From contig NZ_LXET01000046.1 in the NCBI RefSeq assembly GCF_001655005.1, positions 124,001 to 188,000 of the forward strand: DNA of 64,000 nt, written 5' to 3'. The position numbers were made by a program, and so were the translations under genes. This document shows positions 52,417 to 61,143 of the stretch, one piece after another (the stretch's first letter is position 1; every line of letters starts with the position of its first letter). The notes beneath the pieces were generated by a model. That model ran no database searches, was not told where the DNA came from, and was given only the letters and a program-made list of their open reading frames with translations. Source of the DNA: Hafnia paralvei ATCC 29927 (GTDB taxonomy: Bacteria > Pseudomonadota > Gammaproteobacteria > Enterobacterales > Enterobacteriaceae).

Positions 52417-53169
52417 ATGATGGATATATTCATATATGGTGAATCATGGCCAATTACATCCTATCTGCTTTATCATGCCAATAATCATACTAAACAGCTA
52501 AACCAATTAAAAGAAAGGGCACGTACAGTACAAATACTGAGTATTAGCGAACTGCTTAGCAAAGTAAGCCAATCATCATCACCGTTAGTTTTCATGGATA
52601 TCCTTGCTCATGAACATATATTATTACTGAGTTCACTACATCACATAAACCCGAATGTCATCATCGTGATTTGTTCTGATAGAAGCATTTTCGCTGATCG
52701 ATGTGTAGCTAACTATTTCTCTAACACTCATGTGATAGAATATAGGAACATAGCCAATGATTTTCCATTATATATATCCAGAAGGCTGCGCTATAAAAAT
52801 ACACATAACAGACAAAATTTTATAAATGTGAAGTTTTTATCCCAATCACTAAAATATACCATTGAGAAGATAAATAATTATATCGTTGCTCATCATCTCA
52901 CTTGTATAGCGACGGGATTACACAAACGAGAAACGCAGGTACTTTTTTTAATACTTTCAGGTTATTCAATTACTATGATATCCACCTTGTTGAATATTAG
53001 TATAAAAACTGTCTATCACCACCGTCGAGAAATCAACCAACGATTAGATATACGGAAATTTGAAGATCATCGAAAGAATATTCTTGTCGATATCAAATGG
53101 CAAAAAGAACTCGATGTGGAAATGGACATATCAAAACACGCAGCGAGATCTCACACCTCTGTCGCTTAA
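52417..53169 (+). CDS. LuxR-type HTH transcriptional regulator
   Basis: 250 aa. The C-terminal HTH (about 168-225) reads LHKRETQVLFLILSGYSITMISTLLNISIKTVYHHRREINQRLDIRK, a standard LuxR/FixJ type. The N-terminal half (GESWPITSYLLYHANNH... LVFMDILAHEHILLLSSLHHINPNVIIVICSDRSIF) is receiver-like without a clear phospho-Asp set, so an atypical regulator as in surface-structure regulators is likely. Three successive ATG (52414, 52417, 52420) follow AAGGTGA; 52417 has the best spacing. AT-rich like the autotransporter's upstream DNA, which it may control. Confidence 0.8.
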   Translation: MMDIFIYGESWPITSYLLYHANNHTKQLNQLKERARTVQILSISELLSKVSQSSSPLVFMDILAHEHILLLSSLHHINPNVIIVICSDRSIFADRCVANYFSNTHVIEYRNIANDFPLYISRRLRYKNTHNRQNFINVKFLSQSLKYTIEKINNYIVAHHLTCIATGLHKRETQVLFLILSGYSITMISTLLNISIKTVYHHRREINQRLDIRKFEDHRKNILVDIKWQKELDVEMDISKHAARSHTSVA

Positions 53170-53184
53170 CAGCAAAATCCTTTC

Positions 53185-53208
53185 GCTCCGTGGCAATCTG
53201 CACGGAGC
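53185..53208 (+). terminator. Stem-loop after the LuxR-type gene
   Basis: Perfect 8-bp stem GCTCCGTG/CACGGAGC, 8-nt loop, followed by CTTCCTATCTTCC. The U-run is weak. Confidence 0.5.
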
Positions 53209-53228
53209 CTTCCTATCTTCCCCCCATT

Positions 53229-53241
53229 TTGGTCGTACCAA
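53229..53241 (+). promoter_or_regulatory. LldR operator, distal
   Basis: TTGGTCGTACCAA, an inverted repeat of the GntR/FadR-subfamily type. It matches the LldR consensus core TTGGT-N3-ACCAA. Paired with a second copy 125 bp downstream. Confidence 0.8.
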
Positions 53242-53353
53242 TCCACTTAAAAACGTGGCATTCAGTACAGAAAAATAAAAAAAGTAAATGCTATCGTTGC
53301 GATCATTTAACAAAAGGTTAACCATTAATCATCATAAAAGTTACCCGCCATCA

Positions 53354-53366
53354 TTGGTCCTACCAA
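53354..53366 (+). promoter_or_regulatory. LldR operator, proximal
   Basis: TTGGTCCTACCAA, 42 bp before the lldP ATG. In E. coli LldR binds two such sites flanking the promoter, with lactate switching it from repressor to activator. The same paired layout is seen here. Confidence 0.8.
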
Positions 53367-53408
53367 TGGAGCGGGACGATAAAGTGTCTGATCTCTGGAG
53401 ATACCTGC

Positions 53409-55064
53409 ATGCAAGTTTGGCAACAAGTTTACGACCCTATCGGGAATATCTGGCTGTCTAGTCTCATCGCTGCACTGCCCATTCTCTTTTTCTTCTATGC
53501 GTTGATAAAGCTCAAGCTAAAGGGGTATATCGCTGCCACCATCACCGTGGGCATTGCGTTATTAGTGGCTCTGTTCTTCTACAAAATGCCAGCCGATCGC
53601 GCTTTTGCATCCGTCATATATGGTTTTTTCTATGGCCTCTGGCCTATCGCTTGGATCATTATTGCCGCAGTATTTGTGTATAAAATCTCGGTAAAAACGG
53701 GGCAGTTCGACATCATCCGCTCCTCGATACTCTCCATCACACCTGACCAACGCCTACAAATGCTGATCGTCGGCTTTTGCTTTGGCGCCTTCCTAGAAGG
53801 CGCAGCAGGGTTTGGGGCTCCGGTCGCTATTACCGCCGCTTTACTCGTCGGTCTGGGGTTCAATCCCTTGTATGCCGCGGGTCTGTGTTTGATCGTGAAC
53901 ACGGCCCCCGTTGCATTTGGTGCCATGGGGATCCCGATTATCGTCGCGGGTCAGGTCACGGGGTTAGATAGCTTTGAGATTGGCCAGATGGTCGGACGTC
54001 AGCTACCGTTTCTGACTATCATCGTACTGTTTTGGATCATGGCTATTATGGATGGCTGGCGCGGGATTAAAGAAACGTGGCCTGCCGTAGTCGTCGCCGG
54101 TGGATCATTCGCCGTAGCCCAGTATCTGAGTTCAAACTTTATTGGCCCTGAGCTGCCAGATATTATTTCATCGCTGGTGTCACTGGTTTGCTTAACGCTG
54201 TTTCTTCGCGTTTGGCAACCTAAACGCATCTTCCGCTTTAACGACGTGGGCGCCTCGATAACCGACCAAACTTTGGCGCGCCAGAATTATACGTTGAAAC
54301 AGGTTATACGCGCGTGGATGCCGTTCATTTTCCTCACCGCCACGGTCACCATCTGGAGTATTCCGCCATTCAAAGCGTTGTTTGCCAAAGGCGGCGCATT
54401 GCAGGATTGGGTCTTTAATTTCTCAGTCCCGTTCCTTGATAAACTGGTGGCCAAAATGCCTCCGGTGGTGGCGGAAAGCATGCCGTATGCAGCCGTCTAT
54501 AAACTCGACTGGCTGTCGGCTACTGGCACGGCCATTATCGTAGCGGCGGTGATTTCCGTTATCTATCTACGCATGAAACCACGGGCGGCGGTTGAGACAT
54601 TTTTCTCTACGATGAAAGAGCTGGCGCTACCGATTTACTCTATTGGTATGGTACTGGCCTTTGCCTTTATCTCTAACTATTCAGGCCTCTCGGCAACGCT
54701 CGCGTTGGCTCTGGCTCATACCGGCGATGCGTTTACCTTCTTCTCGCCGTTCCTTGGCTGGCTAGGGGTATTCCTTACCGGTTCAGATACTTCATCAAAC
54801 GCGTTGTTTGCCGCACTTCAGGCGACAACAGCGCAGCAAATCGGCGTCTCTGACGTTCTACTTGTTGCTGCCAATACCACCGGTGGTGTAACTGGCAAAA
54901 TGATTTCACCACAGTCTATTGCGATTGCCTGCGCAGCCGTTGGACTGGTGGGTAAAGAGTCCGATCTGTTCCGTTTCACCGTTAAACACAGCCTGATATT
55001 CACCTGTATGGTTGGGGTTATCACCACCTTGCAGGCCTATCTGCTGACTTGGATGATTCCATGA
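53409..55064 (+). CDS. lldP: L-lactate permease LldP
   Basis: 551 aa, LctP family with about 13 hydrophobic helices; proton-coupled uptake of L-lactate (also D-lactate and glycolate). MQVWQQVYDPIGNIWLSSLIAALPILFFFYALIKLKLKGY, the SILSITPDQRLQMLIVGFCFGAFLEGAAGFGAPVAITAALLVGLGFNPLYAAGLCLI region and FLTGSDTSSNALFAALQ match E. coli LldP. ATG 53409 follows CTCTGGAGATAC. Its stop overlaps lldR. Confidence 0.96.
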   Translation: MQVWQQVYDPIGNIWLSSLIAALPILFFFYALIKLKLKGYIAATITVGIALLVALFFYKMPADRAFASVIYGFFYGLWPIAWIIIAAVFVYKISVKTGQFDIIRSSILSITPDQRLQMLIVGFCFGAFLEGAAGFGAPVAITAALLVGLGFNPLYAAGLCLIVNTAPVAFGAMGIPIIVAGQVTGLDSFEIGQMVGRQLPFLTIIVLFWIMAIMDGWRGIKETWPAVVVAGGSFAVAQYLSSNFIGPELPDIISSLVSLVCLTLFLRVWQPKRIFRFNDVGASITDQTLARQNYTLKQVIRAWMPFIFLTATVTIWSIPPFKALFAKGGALQDWVFNFSVPFLDKLVAKMPPVVAESMPYAAVYKLDWLSATGTAIIVAAVISVIYLRMKPRAAVETFFSTMKELALPIYSIGMVLAFAFISNYSGLSATLALALAHTGDAFTFFSPFLGWLGVFLTGSDTSSNALFAALQATTAQQIGVSDVLLVAANTTGGVTGKMISPQSIAIACAAVGLVGKESDLFRFTVKHSLIFTCMVGVITTLQAYLLTWMIP

Positions 55065-55852
55065 CACCACTGCATCAACCTCGCCTTGCTGACCATCTGG
55101 TCGAGCGTGTTAAGGCGATTATTCATGAACGAAAACTGGAGGCAGGCATGCGGTTGCCTGCCGAAAGGCAGTTAGCAGCCGAGTTGGGCGTTTCCCGTTC
55201 GTCACTACGCGAAGCAATTCAAAAGCTGATTAGCGAACATGTGCTCATTAGCCGTCGCGGCGGCGGTACATACGTGCGCTTCGAGCTTCAGCCTTGGTCT
55301 GAGCAACGTATTGTTGAGCCGTTGAGAACGTTGGTGGCAGAAGATCCCAACTATCGTTACGACATTCTTGAAGCACGTCATGCCATCGAAGCGAGCACCG
55401 CATGGCACGCAGCCATGCGCGCAACCGAAGCTGATAAAGAAAAACTTCAATACTGTTTTGATGCCACGCTCATGCTTAAAGAAAGCGATAACCCTGATTT
55501 GGCTGCACAGGCCGATGTTCGCTTTCATCTGGCTATTGCAGAGGCATCACACAACGTGGTGTTACTGCAAACCATGCGCGGATTCTTCGATTTGATGCAA
55601 TCATCAGTGATGCACAGTCGCCAGCGTATGTACACCGCCCCCACCATTTTTGCTCGTCTTACCGAGCAACACCGTGAACTCCTTCAGGCCATTTTGGCCG
55701 GCGATCCGGATCGAGCCAGCAAAGCGGCAAAAGCACATCTCGGTTTCGTTCACTCCACGATAAAAAATCTGCACGAAGATGAGGCCCGACAGGCTCGAAT
55801 AACCCGCCTGCCAGATGAAGAAACAAATGCAATAAGGGAAGGAAATCCATGA
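55061..55852 (+). CDS. lldR: GntR-family L-lactate-responsive regulator LldR
   Basis: 263 aa. Winged-HTH (LADHLVERVKAIIHERKLEAGMRLPAERQLAAELGVSRSSLREAIQKLISEHVLISRRGGGTYVR) plus FadR-type all-helical C-domain with metal/ligand residues (DILEARHAIEASTAWHAAMRAT, DVRFHLAIAEASHN, HSRQRMYTAPTIFARLTEQH). ATG 55061 shares bases with the lldP stop, and the stop overlaps lldD. It binds the two operators upstream of lldP and responds to L-lactate. Confidence 0.95.
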   Translation: MTPLHQPRLADHLVERVKAIIHERKLEAGMRLPAERQLAAELGVSRSSLREAIQKLISEHVLISRRGGGTYVRFELQPWSEQRIVEPLRTLVAEDPNYRYDILEARHAIEASTAWHAAMRATEADKEKLQYCFDATLMLKESDNPDLAAQADVRFHLAIAEASHNVVLLQTMRGFFDLMQSSVMHSRQRMYTAPTIFARLTEQHRELLQAILAGDPDRASKAAKAHLGFVHSTIKNLHEDEARQARITRLPDEETNAIREGNP

Positions 55853-56994
55853 TTATTTCAGCTGCAACCGACTACCGCGCCGCGGCGCAACGCAAACTAC
55901 CACCGTTTCTGTTTCACTATATCGACGGCGGAGCCTATGCCGAACATACATTGCGACGTAATGTGGAAGATCTCGCGCAGGTCGCGTTAAGGCAGCGCGT
56001 ACTCAAGAATATGTCTGCGCTCAGTCTCGAAACCCAGCTTTTTAATGAAAAACTGGCTATGCCGGTGGCGCTAGGTCCCGTTGGCTTGTGTGGTATGTAT
56101 GCACGCCGTGGCGAAGTTCAAGCTGCGCGCGCCGCAGAACAAAAAGGCATCCCTTTCACGCTCTCGACCGTTTCAGTTTGCCCAATTGAAGAAGTCACAC
56201 CGGCGATTAAGCGGCCTATGTGGTTTCAACTCTATGTTCTCAAAGACCGTGGTTTTATGCGTAACGCTTTAGAACGCGCTAAAGCGGCAGGCTGCTCCAC
56301 GCTGGTCTTTACCGTAGATATGCCCACGCCTGGCGCGCGCTACCGCGATGCTCACTCAGGGATGAGCGGCCCTAATGCAGCCATGCGTCGCTACTTGCAA
56401 GCAATGACTCATCCCGCATGGGCATGGGACGTGGGCTTAAATGGTCGTCCGCACGATCTCGGTAATATCTCTGCCTATCTGGGGAAACCGACTGGTCTTG
56501 AAGACTATATCGGCTGGCTCGCATCTAATTTCGATCCTTCTATTTCGTGGAGCGATTTGGAGTGGATACGTGATTTCTGGGATGGTCCGATGATTATTAA
56601 AGGCATTCTTGATCCCGAAGATGCGCGCGATGCTGTTCGCTTCGGCGCCGATGGTATTGTGGTGTCAAACCACGGTGGTCGTCAGCTAGACGGTGTGCTG
56701 TCTTCCGCTCGAGCACTCCCCGCCATTGCCGACGCAGTTAAAGGCGATATAAAGATTCTAGCCGACAGTGGGATCCGCAGCGGCTTAGACGTAGTGCGTA
56801 TGATTGCGCTCGGTGCAGATTCCGTTCTGTTAGGACGTGCCTATCTCTATGCGCTAGCCACTGCTGGACAAGCCGGCGTTGAGAACCTATTGGGATTAAT
56901 CGAAAAAGAGATGCGTGTAGCAATGACGCTGACCGGCGCGAAATCTATTGCTGAGATCAGTCGTGACTCGTTAGTTCAGGAAGGATTAGGCTGA
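55849..56994 (+). CDS. lldD: L-lactate dehydrogenase (quinone) LldD
   Basis: 381-aa FMN-dependent alpha-hydroxy acid dehydrogenase at the inner membrane. It oxidises L-lactate to pyruvate and feeds the quinone pool. PFLFHYIDGGAYAEHTLRRN, PVALGPVGLCGMYARRGE, LVFTVDMPTPGARYRDAHSGMSGP and the catalytic VVSNHGGRQLDGVLSSARALP (His base and the Gly/Arg phosphate site) are present. It overlaps the lldR stop by 4 bp. AAGGGAAGGAA precedes ATG 55849. L-lactaldehyde from rhamnose, if oxidised to lactate, would feed into this enzyme. Confidence 0.97.
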   Translation: MIISAATDYRAAAQRKLPPFLFHYIDGGAYAEHTLRRNVEDLAQVALRQRVLKNMSALSLETQLFNEKLAMPVALGPVGLCGMYARRGEVQAARAAEQKGIPFTLSTVSVCPIEEVTPAIKRPMWFQLYVLKDRGFMRNALERAKAAGCSTLVFTVDMPTPGARYRDAHSGMSGPNAAMRRYLQAMTHPAWAWDVGLNGRPHDLGNISAYLGKPTGLEDYIGWLASNFDPSISWSDLEWIRDFWDGPMIIKGILDPEDARDAVRFGADGIVVSNHGGRQLDGVLSSARALPAIADAVKGDIKILADSGIRSGLDVVRMIALGADSVLLGRAYLYALATAGQAGVENLLGLIEKEMRVAMTLTGAKSIAEISRDSLVQEGLG

Positions 56995-57014
56995 TGTAAA
57001 CGGATCTCACGCAT

Positions 57015-57044
57015 TCACCCAGCCCTCTTGAAGAGGCTGGGTGA
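57015..57044. terminator. Stem-loop between convergent lldD and yeeO
   Basis: 10-bp stem TCACCCAGCC/GGCTGGGTGA, 10-nt loop that can extend the stem. A short U-run is available on neither strand, so a strong stabilising hairpin is also possible. Confidence 0.6.
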
Positions 57045-57057
57045 TGGCATAAAAACA

Positions 57058-58545
57058 TTAACCTTCAGATCTCACATCGACTTCGGTTAGCTCAGGACGC
57101 ACCGCTCGCGGATACTTCCACAACCAGCGGCCGCTGACCATACGCCAATAGAAACATACGCCGCGCACCGCCCAGTCAAAGAACATACCAAGCCATACTC
57201 CAACAACGCCCATACCCAGTACAATGCCTAATATATAACCTGCTACCACGCGGCACCCCCACATGCCAAGCATGGAGATCCACATGGCAAAACGCACATC
57301 GCGCGCACCTTTCAGCCCAGCAGGCAGCACCCACGACGCAGCCCATATCGGCATGAATGCCGCATTCAGCCACAGCAGAATTTTCACGACTTCAATAACA
57401 TCGGGTTCTCGCGTGTAAAAAGAGGCAAATAGACCAGCAAAAGGCGCGGTTCCCCAAGCAATTAAGGTGAGTACAACGGTTGATAACCAGAAGACATACC
57501 GCAACTGTCTTTCCGCTTGACCAATTTGGCCTTTGCCCAAACGTCGCCCGACGATAATAGTTGAAGCCGATCCCAACGCATTTCCGGGCAGGTTTATCAA
57601 TGCCGCTACCGAGAAGGCAATAAAGTTACCGGCAATAACGTTCGTTCCCATGCCTGCTACAAACATTTGCGTCAGCAACTTACCCCCAGTGAATAACACC
57701 GATTCAATGCTGGCAGGAATACCAATCCCTAGCACTTCCCACAGAATATTCAGCTTCAGAGGTTTAAAGTAGCTTTTGATCGAAATACGCAGTGCGGGGT
57801 TAAAACCTTTTAACAGCACATAAATAATGCAGGCAGCGCCAATATAGCGGGAAATAGTCAACCCTAAGCCTGCGCCGATAAATCCAAGACCATGCCAACC
57901 GAGAGCGCCATAAATCAGTACGCTACTGATCATGATATTCAGAATATTCATTCCGCCATTCACTAATAGAGGAATTTTGGTATTTCCCGCACCGCGCAAC
58001 GCCCCGCTACCGATCAGCGCAATAGCAGCGGCAGGATAGCTCCATACCGTCGTTTGCAGATACGAAAGCGCCAAACCTTTGACTTCAGACGTCGCATCGC
58101 CTGCAATCACATCAATGATTTGCTCACCCGCTAAGTGGATCCCTGCGGCCAGTAACAGGGCCACCACCGTCATCAACACCAGTGACTGCCTGGCTGCGGC
58201 ACGAGCCTTACGTCTATCACGCGTCCCCAAGCTAAAAGCAACAACCACGGTTGTTCCGAGGTCAACGGCGGCAAAGAACGAGATAATCACCATGTTGAAA
58301 CTATCGGCAAGCCCCACTCCTGCCATCGCTTCTTTACCAATCCAACTCACCAGAAAAGTACTGAGAACCCCCATCAACAGCACACAGGCATTTTCCATAA
58401 AGATAGGAACAGCCAGCGGCGTTATTTCCCGCCAGAACAAAACTCGGTAACTTTTTCGCTTGGCATACCAACGTGTTTTCGCCACACGCTGGCGCAGTAC
58501 TGCATGTAAGTTCAAGATTAGCCTACAGAATTGGAGTGAAACCAC
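57058..58545 (-). CDS. yeeO: MATE-family exporter YeeO
   Basis: 495 aa with about twelve hydrophobic helices. WYAKRKSYRVLFWREITPLAVPIFMENACVLLMGVLSTFLVSWIGKEAMAGVGLADSFNMV and GIPASIESVLFTGGKLLTQMFVAGMGTNVIAGNFIAFSVAALINLPGNALGSASTIIVGRRLG closely match E. coli YeeO (also called EmmdR-type), which exports flavins and drugs. The GTG 58545 start is uncertain: homology begins near LRQRVAKTRWYAKRK, so a later start is possible. It lies next to the ram locus and adds a second drug exporter to the region. Confidence 0.9.
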   Translation of the reverse strand: MVSLQFCRLILNLHAVLRQRVAKTRWYAKRKSYRVLFWREITPLAVPIFMENACVLLMGVLSTFLVSWIGKEAMAGVGLADSFNMVIISFFAAVDLGTTVVVAFSLGTRDRRKARAAARQSLVLMTVVALLLAAGIHLAGEQIIDVIAGDATSEVKGLALSYLQTTVWSYPAAAIALIGSGALRGAGNTKIPLLVNGGMNILNIMISSVLIYGALGWHGLGFIGAGLGLTISRYIGAACIIYVLLKGFNPALRISIKSYFKPLKLNILWEVLGIGIPASIESVLFTGGKLLTQMFVAGMGTNVIAGNFIAFSVAALINLPGNALGSASTIIVGRRLGKGQIGQAERQLRYVFWLSTVVLTLIAWGTAPFAGLFASFYTREPDVIEVVKILLWLNAAFMPIWAASWVLPAGLKGARDVRFAMWISMLGMWGCRVVAGYILGIVLGMGVVGVWLGMFFDWAVRGVCFYWRMVSGRWLWKYPRAVRPELTEVDVRSEG

Positions 58546-58873
58546 GTTTCAAATAATGATTTATAGATACTTATTCTGCAAAGTATTTTTTGTATCTTAC
58601 TGTTGTTGCGATCACAGAATTTAACTCATTAATCACGTAATAGGCCGGTTGCAAGAGGAAGTAAATCAGCTAACTCATTGTAATATAAACATAGAGGTGC
58701 TAAGCCTTTAAGCTATCATGGACAAGGTTTTATAACGGACATAGTAGTTAATACCTACTGGTATGCATTTTTATTATTAATACAAATCCGGCGAGTTTAG
58801 GGAGATTAGGCGGCTCAGAGAGATGAACCGCTTCTAAGAAGAGAGGTAATATGGAAATTCACAATGTCGACAT
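58546..58873. other. Gap between yeeO and ramA with a possible 15-codon ORF
   Basis: 328 bp with no established gene. At 58851-58898 (+) a small ORF (MEIHNVDIHPTSSSC) follows AGAGGTAAT, a good ribosome site, and overlaps the antisense 3' end of ramA. An imperfect hairpin GGCGGCTCA/TGAACCGCT lies at about 58809-58833 and may be the ramA 3' end. The small ORF is unproven. Confidence 0.35.
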
Positions 58874-59227
58874 TCATCCTACCAGCTCATCGTGCTGATG
58901 AGTTTTACGCCACAGGCTTGGTGGCTGTTTGAAATGGCGCGTAAAAATTCGTGTAAAGGTTTGCTGCGACTCAAAGCCATATTTCAAACAAATATCCAAG
59001 ACACGCTCATCTGAGCACAGCAATTCCTCCGCAACGATTTCAAGTCGCCGAGAGCGGACATAACGAGCCAACGTTTCGCCGCGATAATGAACAAAAATAC
59101 GTTGTAAATGCCACTTAGAATAACCCGCATGTTTTGCAATATCATCGATATGCAGCTGACGATGAATGTTTTCGTCAATCCATACGATCAACGATTGAAT
59201 CACCTGCTCTGGGATCGTCATTGGCAT
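58874..59227 (-). CDS. ramA: AraC-family multidrug-resistance activator RamA
   Basis: 117 aa, the short two-HTH MarA/SoxS/RamA/Rob type without a sensing domain. VIQSLIVWIDENIHRQLHIDDIAKHAGYSKWHLQRIFVHYRGETLARYVRSRRL and DERVLDICLKYGFESQQTFTRIFTRHFKQPPSLWRK match RamA. The romA-ramA-ramR setting confirms this over MarA or SoxS. It activates acrAB-tolC and lowers porin levels in other enterics. ATG 59227 is 5 bp after GGAG; ATG 59221 gives the usual MTI start. It is 14 bp downstream of romA. Confidence 0.9.
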   Translation of the reverse strand: MPMTIPEQVIQSLIVWIDENIHRQLHIDDIAKHAGYSKWHLQRIFVHYRGETLARYVRSRRLEIVAEELLCSDERVLDICLKYGFESQQTFTRIFTRHFKQPPSLWRKTHQHDELVG

Positions 59228-59241
59228 ATCCGCTCCAAGCT

Positions 59242-60339
59242 TTAATTCCACCAGACATCAAATTGCTGTGTTTTCCCATCATCCCAAACCACTTCCCCCA
59301 GCTTTGGCGTTAATAGTCGGTATGGCTTATCTCGGCTTGTCAACGCAAGCCGTATAAAGGGTTCGTTCCAACTATGTTTCGCCATCACGAAGCGTCCGGC
59401 ATGGCTAGGCAGGACCGCCGCCGCGTTTAAATCAAGCGCCGCCTGCGCCGTCTCCTCTGGCAACATATGAATATATTGCCAATCAGAGTCGTACTGACCA
59501 TTTTCTAAGATGGCAACATCAATAGGGCCAAACCGATCACCAATCTTTTTAAAATGCGTTCCATACCCGCTATCACCACTGTAATAGAGTCTACGTTGCG
59601 ACGACTGCAGCAAGAAACTGGCCCATAACGTAGGATTACCTTCAAATCCCCTGCCGGAGAAATGGCGAGCCGGTAAAACATGTAGCGTCAGCGTTTCATC
59701 GAGGACCACTTGTTGATTCCAATCGGCTTCAACAATCTGTTCAGGTACAAATCCCCACCGTAACAAATGGGTTCCGACACCAAGTGGAGTAATAATCTGG
59801 CCAATGCGTGATTGAAGAATCTGCATGGTCTCATAGTCGAGATGATCGTAATGATCGTGTGAAATCAGCACATAATCCAATTTGGGCATACGCTGAGCCT
59901 GCCACGGATAGTCATCAATGAACGATTTATTCATAAAAGAAAATGGCGCAGCATGATCGCTGAGTACAGGGTCGATCAAGATCCGTTTGCCATCAAGCTG
60001 CAAGTACCACGAAGAGTGCCCCAACCAGACAATGACATCTTTATCTGTATCAATGGATACCAGATCGGTATTCACATAAGGCAAGGCGTGATCGGGTTTG
60101 GCTAGGCGACTTTTTTTGAATAAAAAATCCCACATAACAGCCATACGCCCCTTCGATCCACTGACCATCGGCGTTAGAGCCTCGTTGTGAAATTTTCCGT
60201 CACGATATTGCGGTGATTTCGCAAATTTGTGACGTTGTTCAGTATCTGGTGAACGACCCATACTAGGAACTAAGGCGGAAATCACGCCTCCGGCTGCAGC
60301 TAAAATCATAAGTACCACGCAGGTGATGAGTATTTTCAT
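59242..60339 (-). CDS. romA: RomA-like metallo-beta-lactamase-fold hydrolase
   Basis: 365 aa. A hydrophobic N-terminal anchor (MKILITCVVLMILAAAGGVISALV), then an MBL fold with the zinc motif HDHYDHLD at about 161-168, YYSGDSGYGTHFKKIG and a late His in LPSHAGRFVMAKH. Related to NAPE-PLD-like lipid hydrolases; no role in beta-lactam cleavage is implied. ATG 60339 (M28 of the longest frame) is preferred, because the upstream part would read through the RamR operator. It is first in romA-ramA. Confidence 0.88.
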   Translation of the reverse strand: MKILITCVVLMILAAAGGVISALVPSMGRSPDTEQRHKFAKSPQYRDGKFHNEALTPMVSGSKGRMAVMWDFLFKKSRLAKPDHALPYVNTDLVSIDTDKDVIVWLGHSSWYLQLDGKRILIDPVLSDHAAPFSFMNKSFIDDYPWQAQRMPKLDYVLISHDHYDHLDYETMQILQSRIGQIITPLGVGTHLLRWGFVPEQIVEADWNQQVVLDETLTLHVLPARHFSGRGFEGNPTLWASFLLQSSQRRLYYSGDSGYGTHFKKIGDRFGPIDVAILENGQYDSDWQYIHMLPEETAQAALDLNAAAVLPSHAGRFVMAKHSWNEPFIRLALTSRDKPYRLLTPKLGEVVWDDGKTQQFDVWWN

Positions 60340-60380
60340 GAATAATGCTTCGCTTCTTGATGGCGAAGCTCTTAACTTGA

Positions 60381-60404
60381 TAATGAGTAAGTAATCACTC
60401 ATTA
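60381..60404. promoter_or_regulatory. RamR operator
   Basis: TAATGAGT (60381-60388) and ACTCATTA (60397-60404) form a perfect inverted repeat with an 8-nt spacer. It differs by one base from the Salmonella RamR site ATGAGTG-N6-CACTCAT. It lies 42 bp upstream of the romA ATG and 114 bp upstream of ramR, so RamR can repress romA-ramA and perhaps itself. Confidence 0.85.
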
Positions 60405-60517
60405 TAAAAACAATAACCACTTCGTCAACTACATTTTGATAAGATTATATCTATGAGCATGGGAAGGGATGACCAACAATAAAATTGTCCTAATCACACA
60501 CAATGAGGGTATTCAGC

Positions 60518-61093
60518 ATGGCTCGACCTTTGAGCGAAGAGAAAAAACAGGCGTTACTTACCGCAGCGACTCATGCTATTGCACAGCTAGGGATTAGCGC
60601 GTCAACAGCGATCATCGCTAAAAAAGCAGAGGTGGCTGAAGGAACACTGTTTCGTTATTTTCCAACCAAAGATGCCCTGTTTAATGCGCTCTACTTACAC
60701 CTAAAAAAATCGCTATGCAGCGCAATCATGAATGAGTTAGTGGTAGACAGCGATCCTAAACAACAGATGCAAAATATTTGGAATAGCTATATCAACTGGG
60801 GCGCGCACAACTCAGACGCGAATCGGACGATCCGTCTCCTGATTGTTAGCGATAAAATTAGCCAGGAGGTTCAGGACGAGGTCAATATTATGTTTCCTGA
60901 GCTTTACGAAATATCGAGAAAAAGTATGTGCCATAAGTTTCAGAATGCGGGCTTTAGCTCTTTTGGCGATGCACTCTTTTTCTCTCTGGCAGAAACCACT
61001 ATCGAGTTCTCCATCAAAGAGCCTAGCAAAGCGAAAACCTTCAAAGAGGTTGGTTTCCAAGCAATATGGCACGCACTGAACGCTGACGTTTAA
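60518..61093 (+). CDS. ramR: TetR-family repressor RamR
   Basis: 191 aa. HTH: MARPLSEEKKQALLTAATHAIAQLGISASTAIIAKKAEVAEGTLFRYFPTKDALFNALY. C-domain with IWNSYINWG, RTIRLLIVSDKIS and the LAETTIEF segment, as in Salmonella RamR, which binds bile salts and drugs. ATG 60518 follows GAGGG; five codons upstream are not conserved. Divergent from romA-ramA with the operator in between. Confidence 0.9.
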   Translation: MARPLSEEKKQALLTAATHAIAQLGISASTAIIAKKAEVAEGTLFRYFPTKDALFNALYLHLKKSLCSAIMNELVVDSDPKQQMQNIWNSYINWGAHNSDANRTIRLLIVSDKISQEVQDEVNIMFPELYEISRKSMCHKFQNAGFSSFGDALFFSLAETTIEFSIKEPSKAKTFKEVGFQAIWHALNADV

Positions 61094-61143
61094 CTTTTCG
61101 CAGTTAAAATAGTGCTAAATCCCACCATAAGGACACACTAACA

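Noticed and set aside
52801..53169. Assigning the LuxR-type protein to a named regulator such as BglJ, RcsA or EcpR
   Set aside because: Only the HTH is shared; the N-terminal half does not match any of these well enough.
59242..60339. Calling the MBL-fold protein a beta-lactamase
   Set aside because: The motif spacing, length and romA-ramA context fit RomA/lipid-hydrolase relatives, not class B beta-lactamases.
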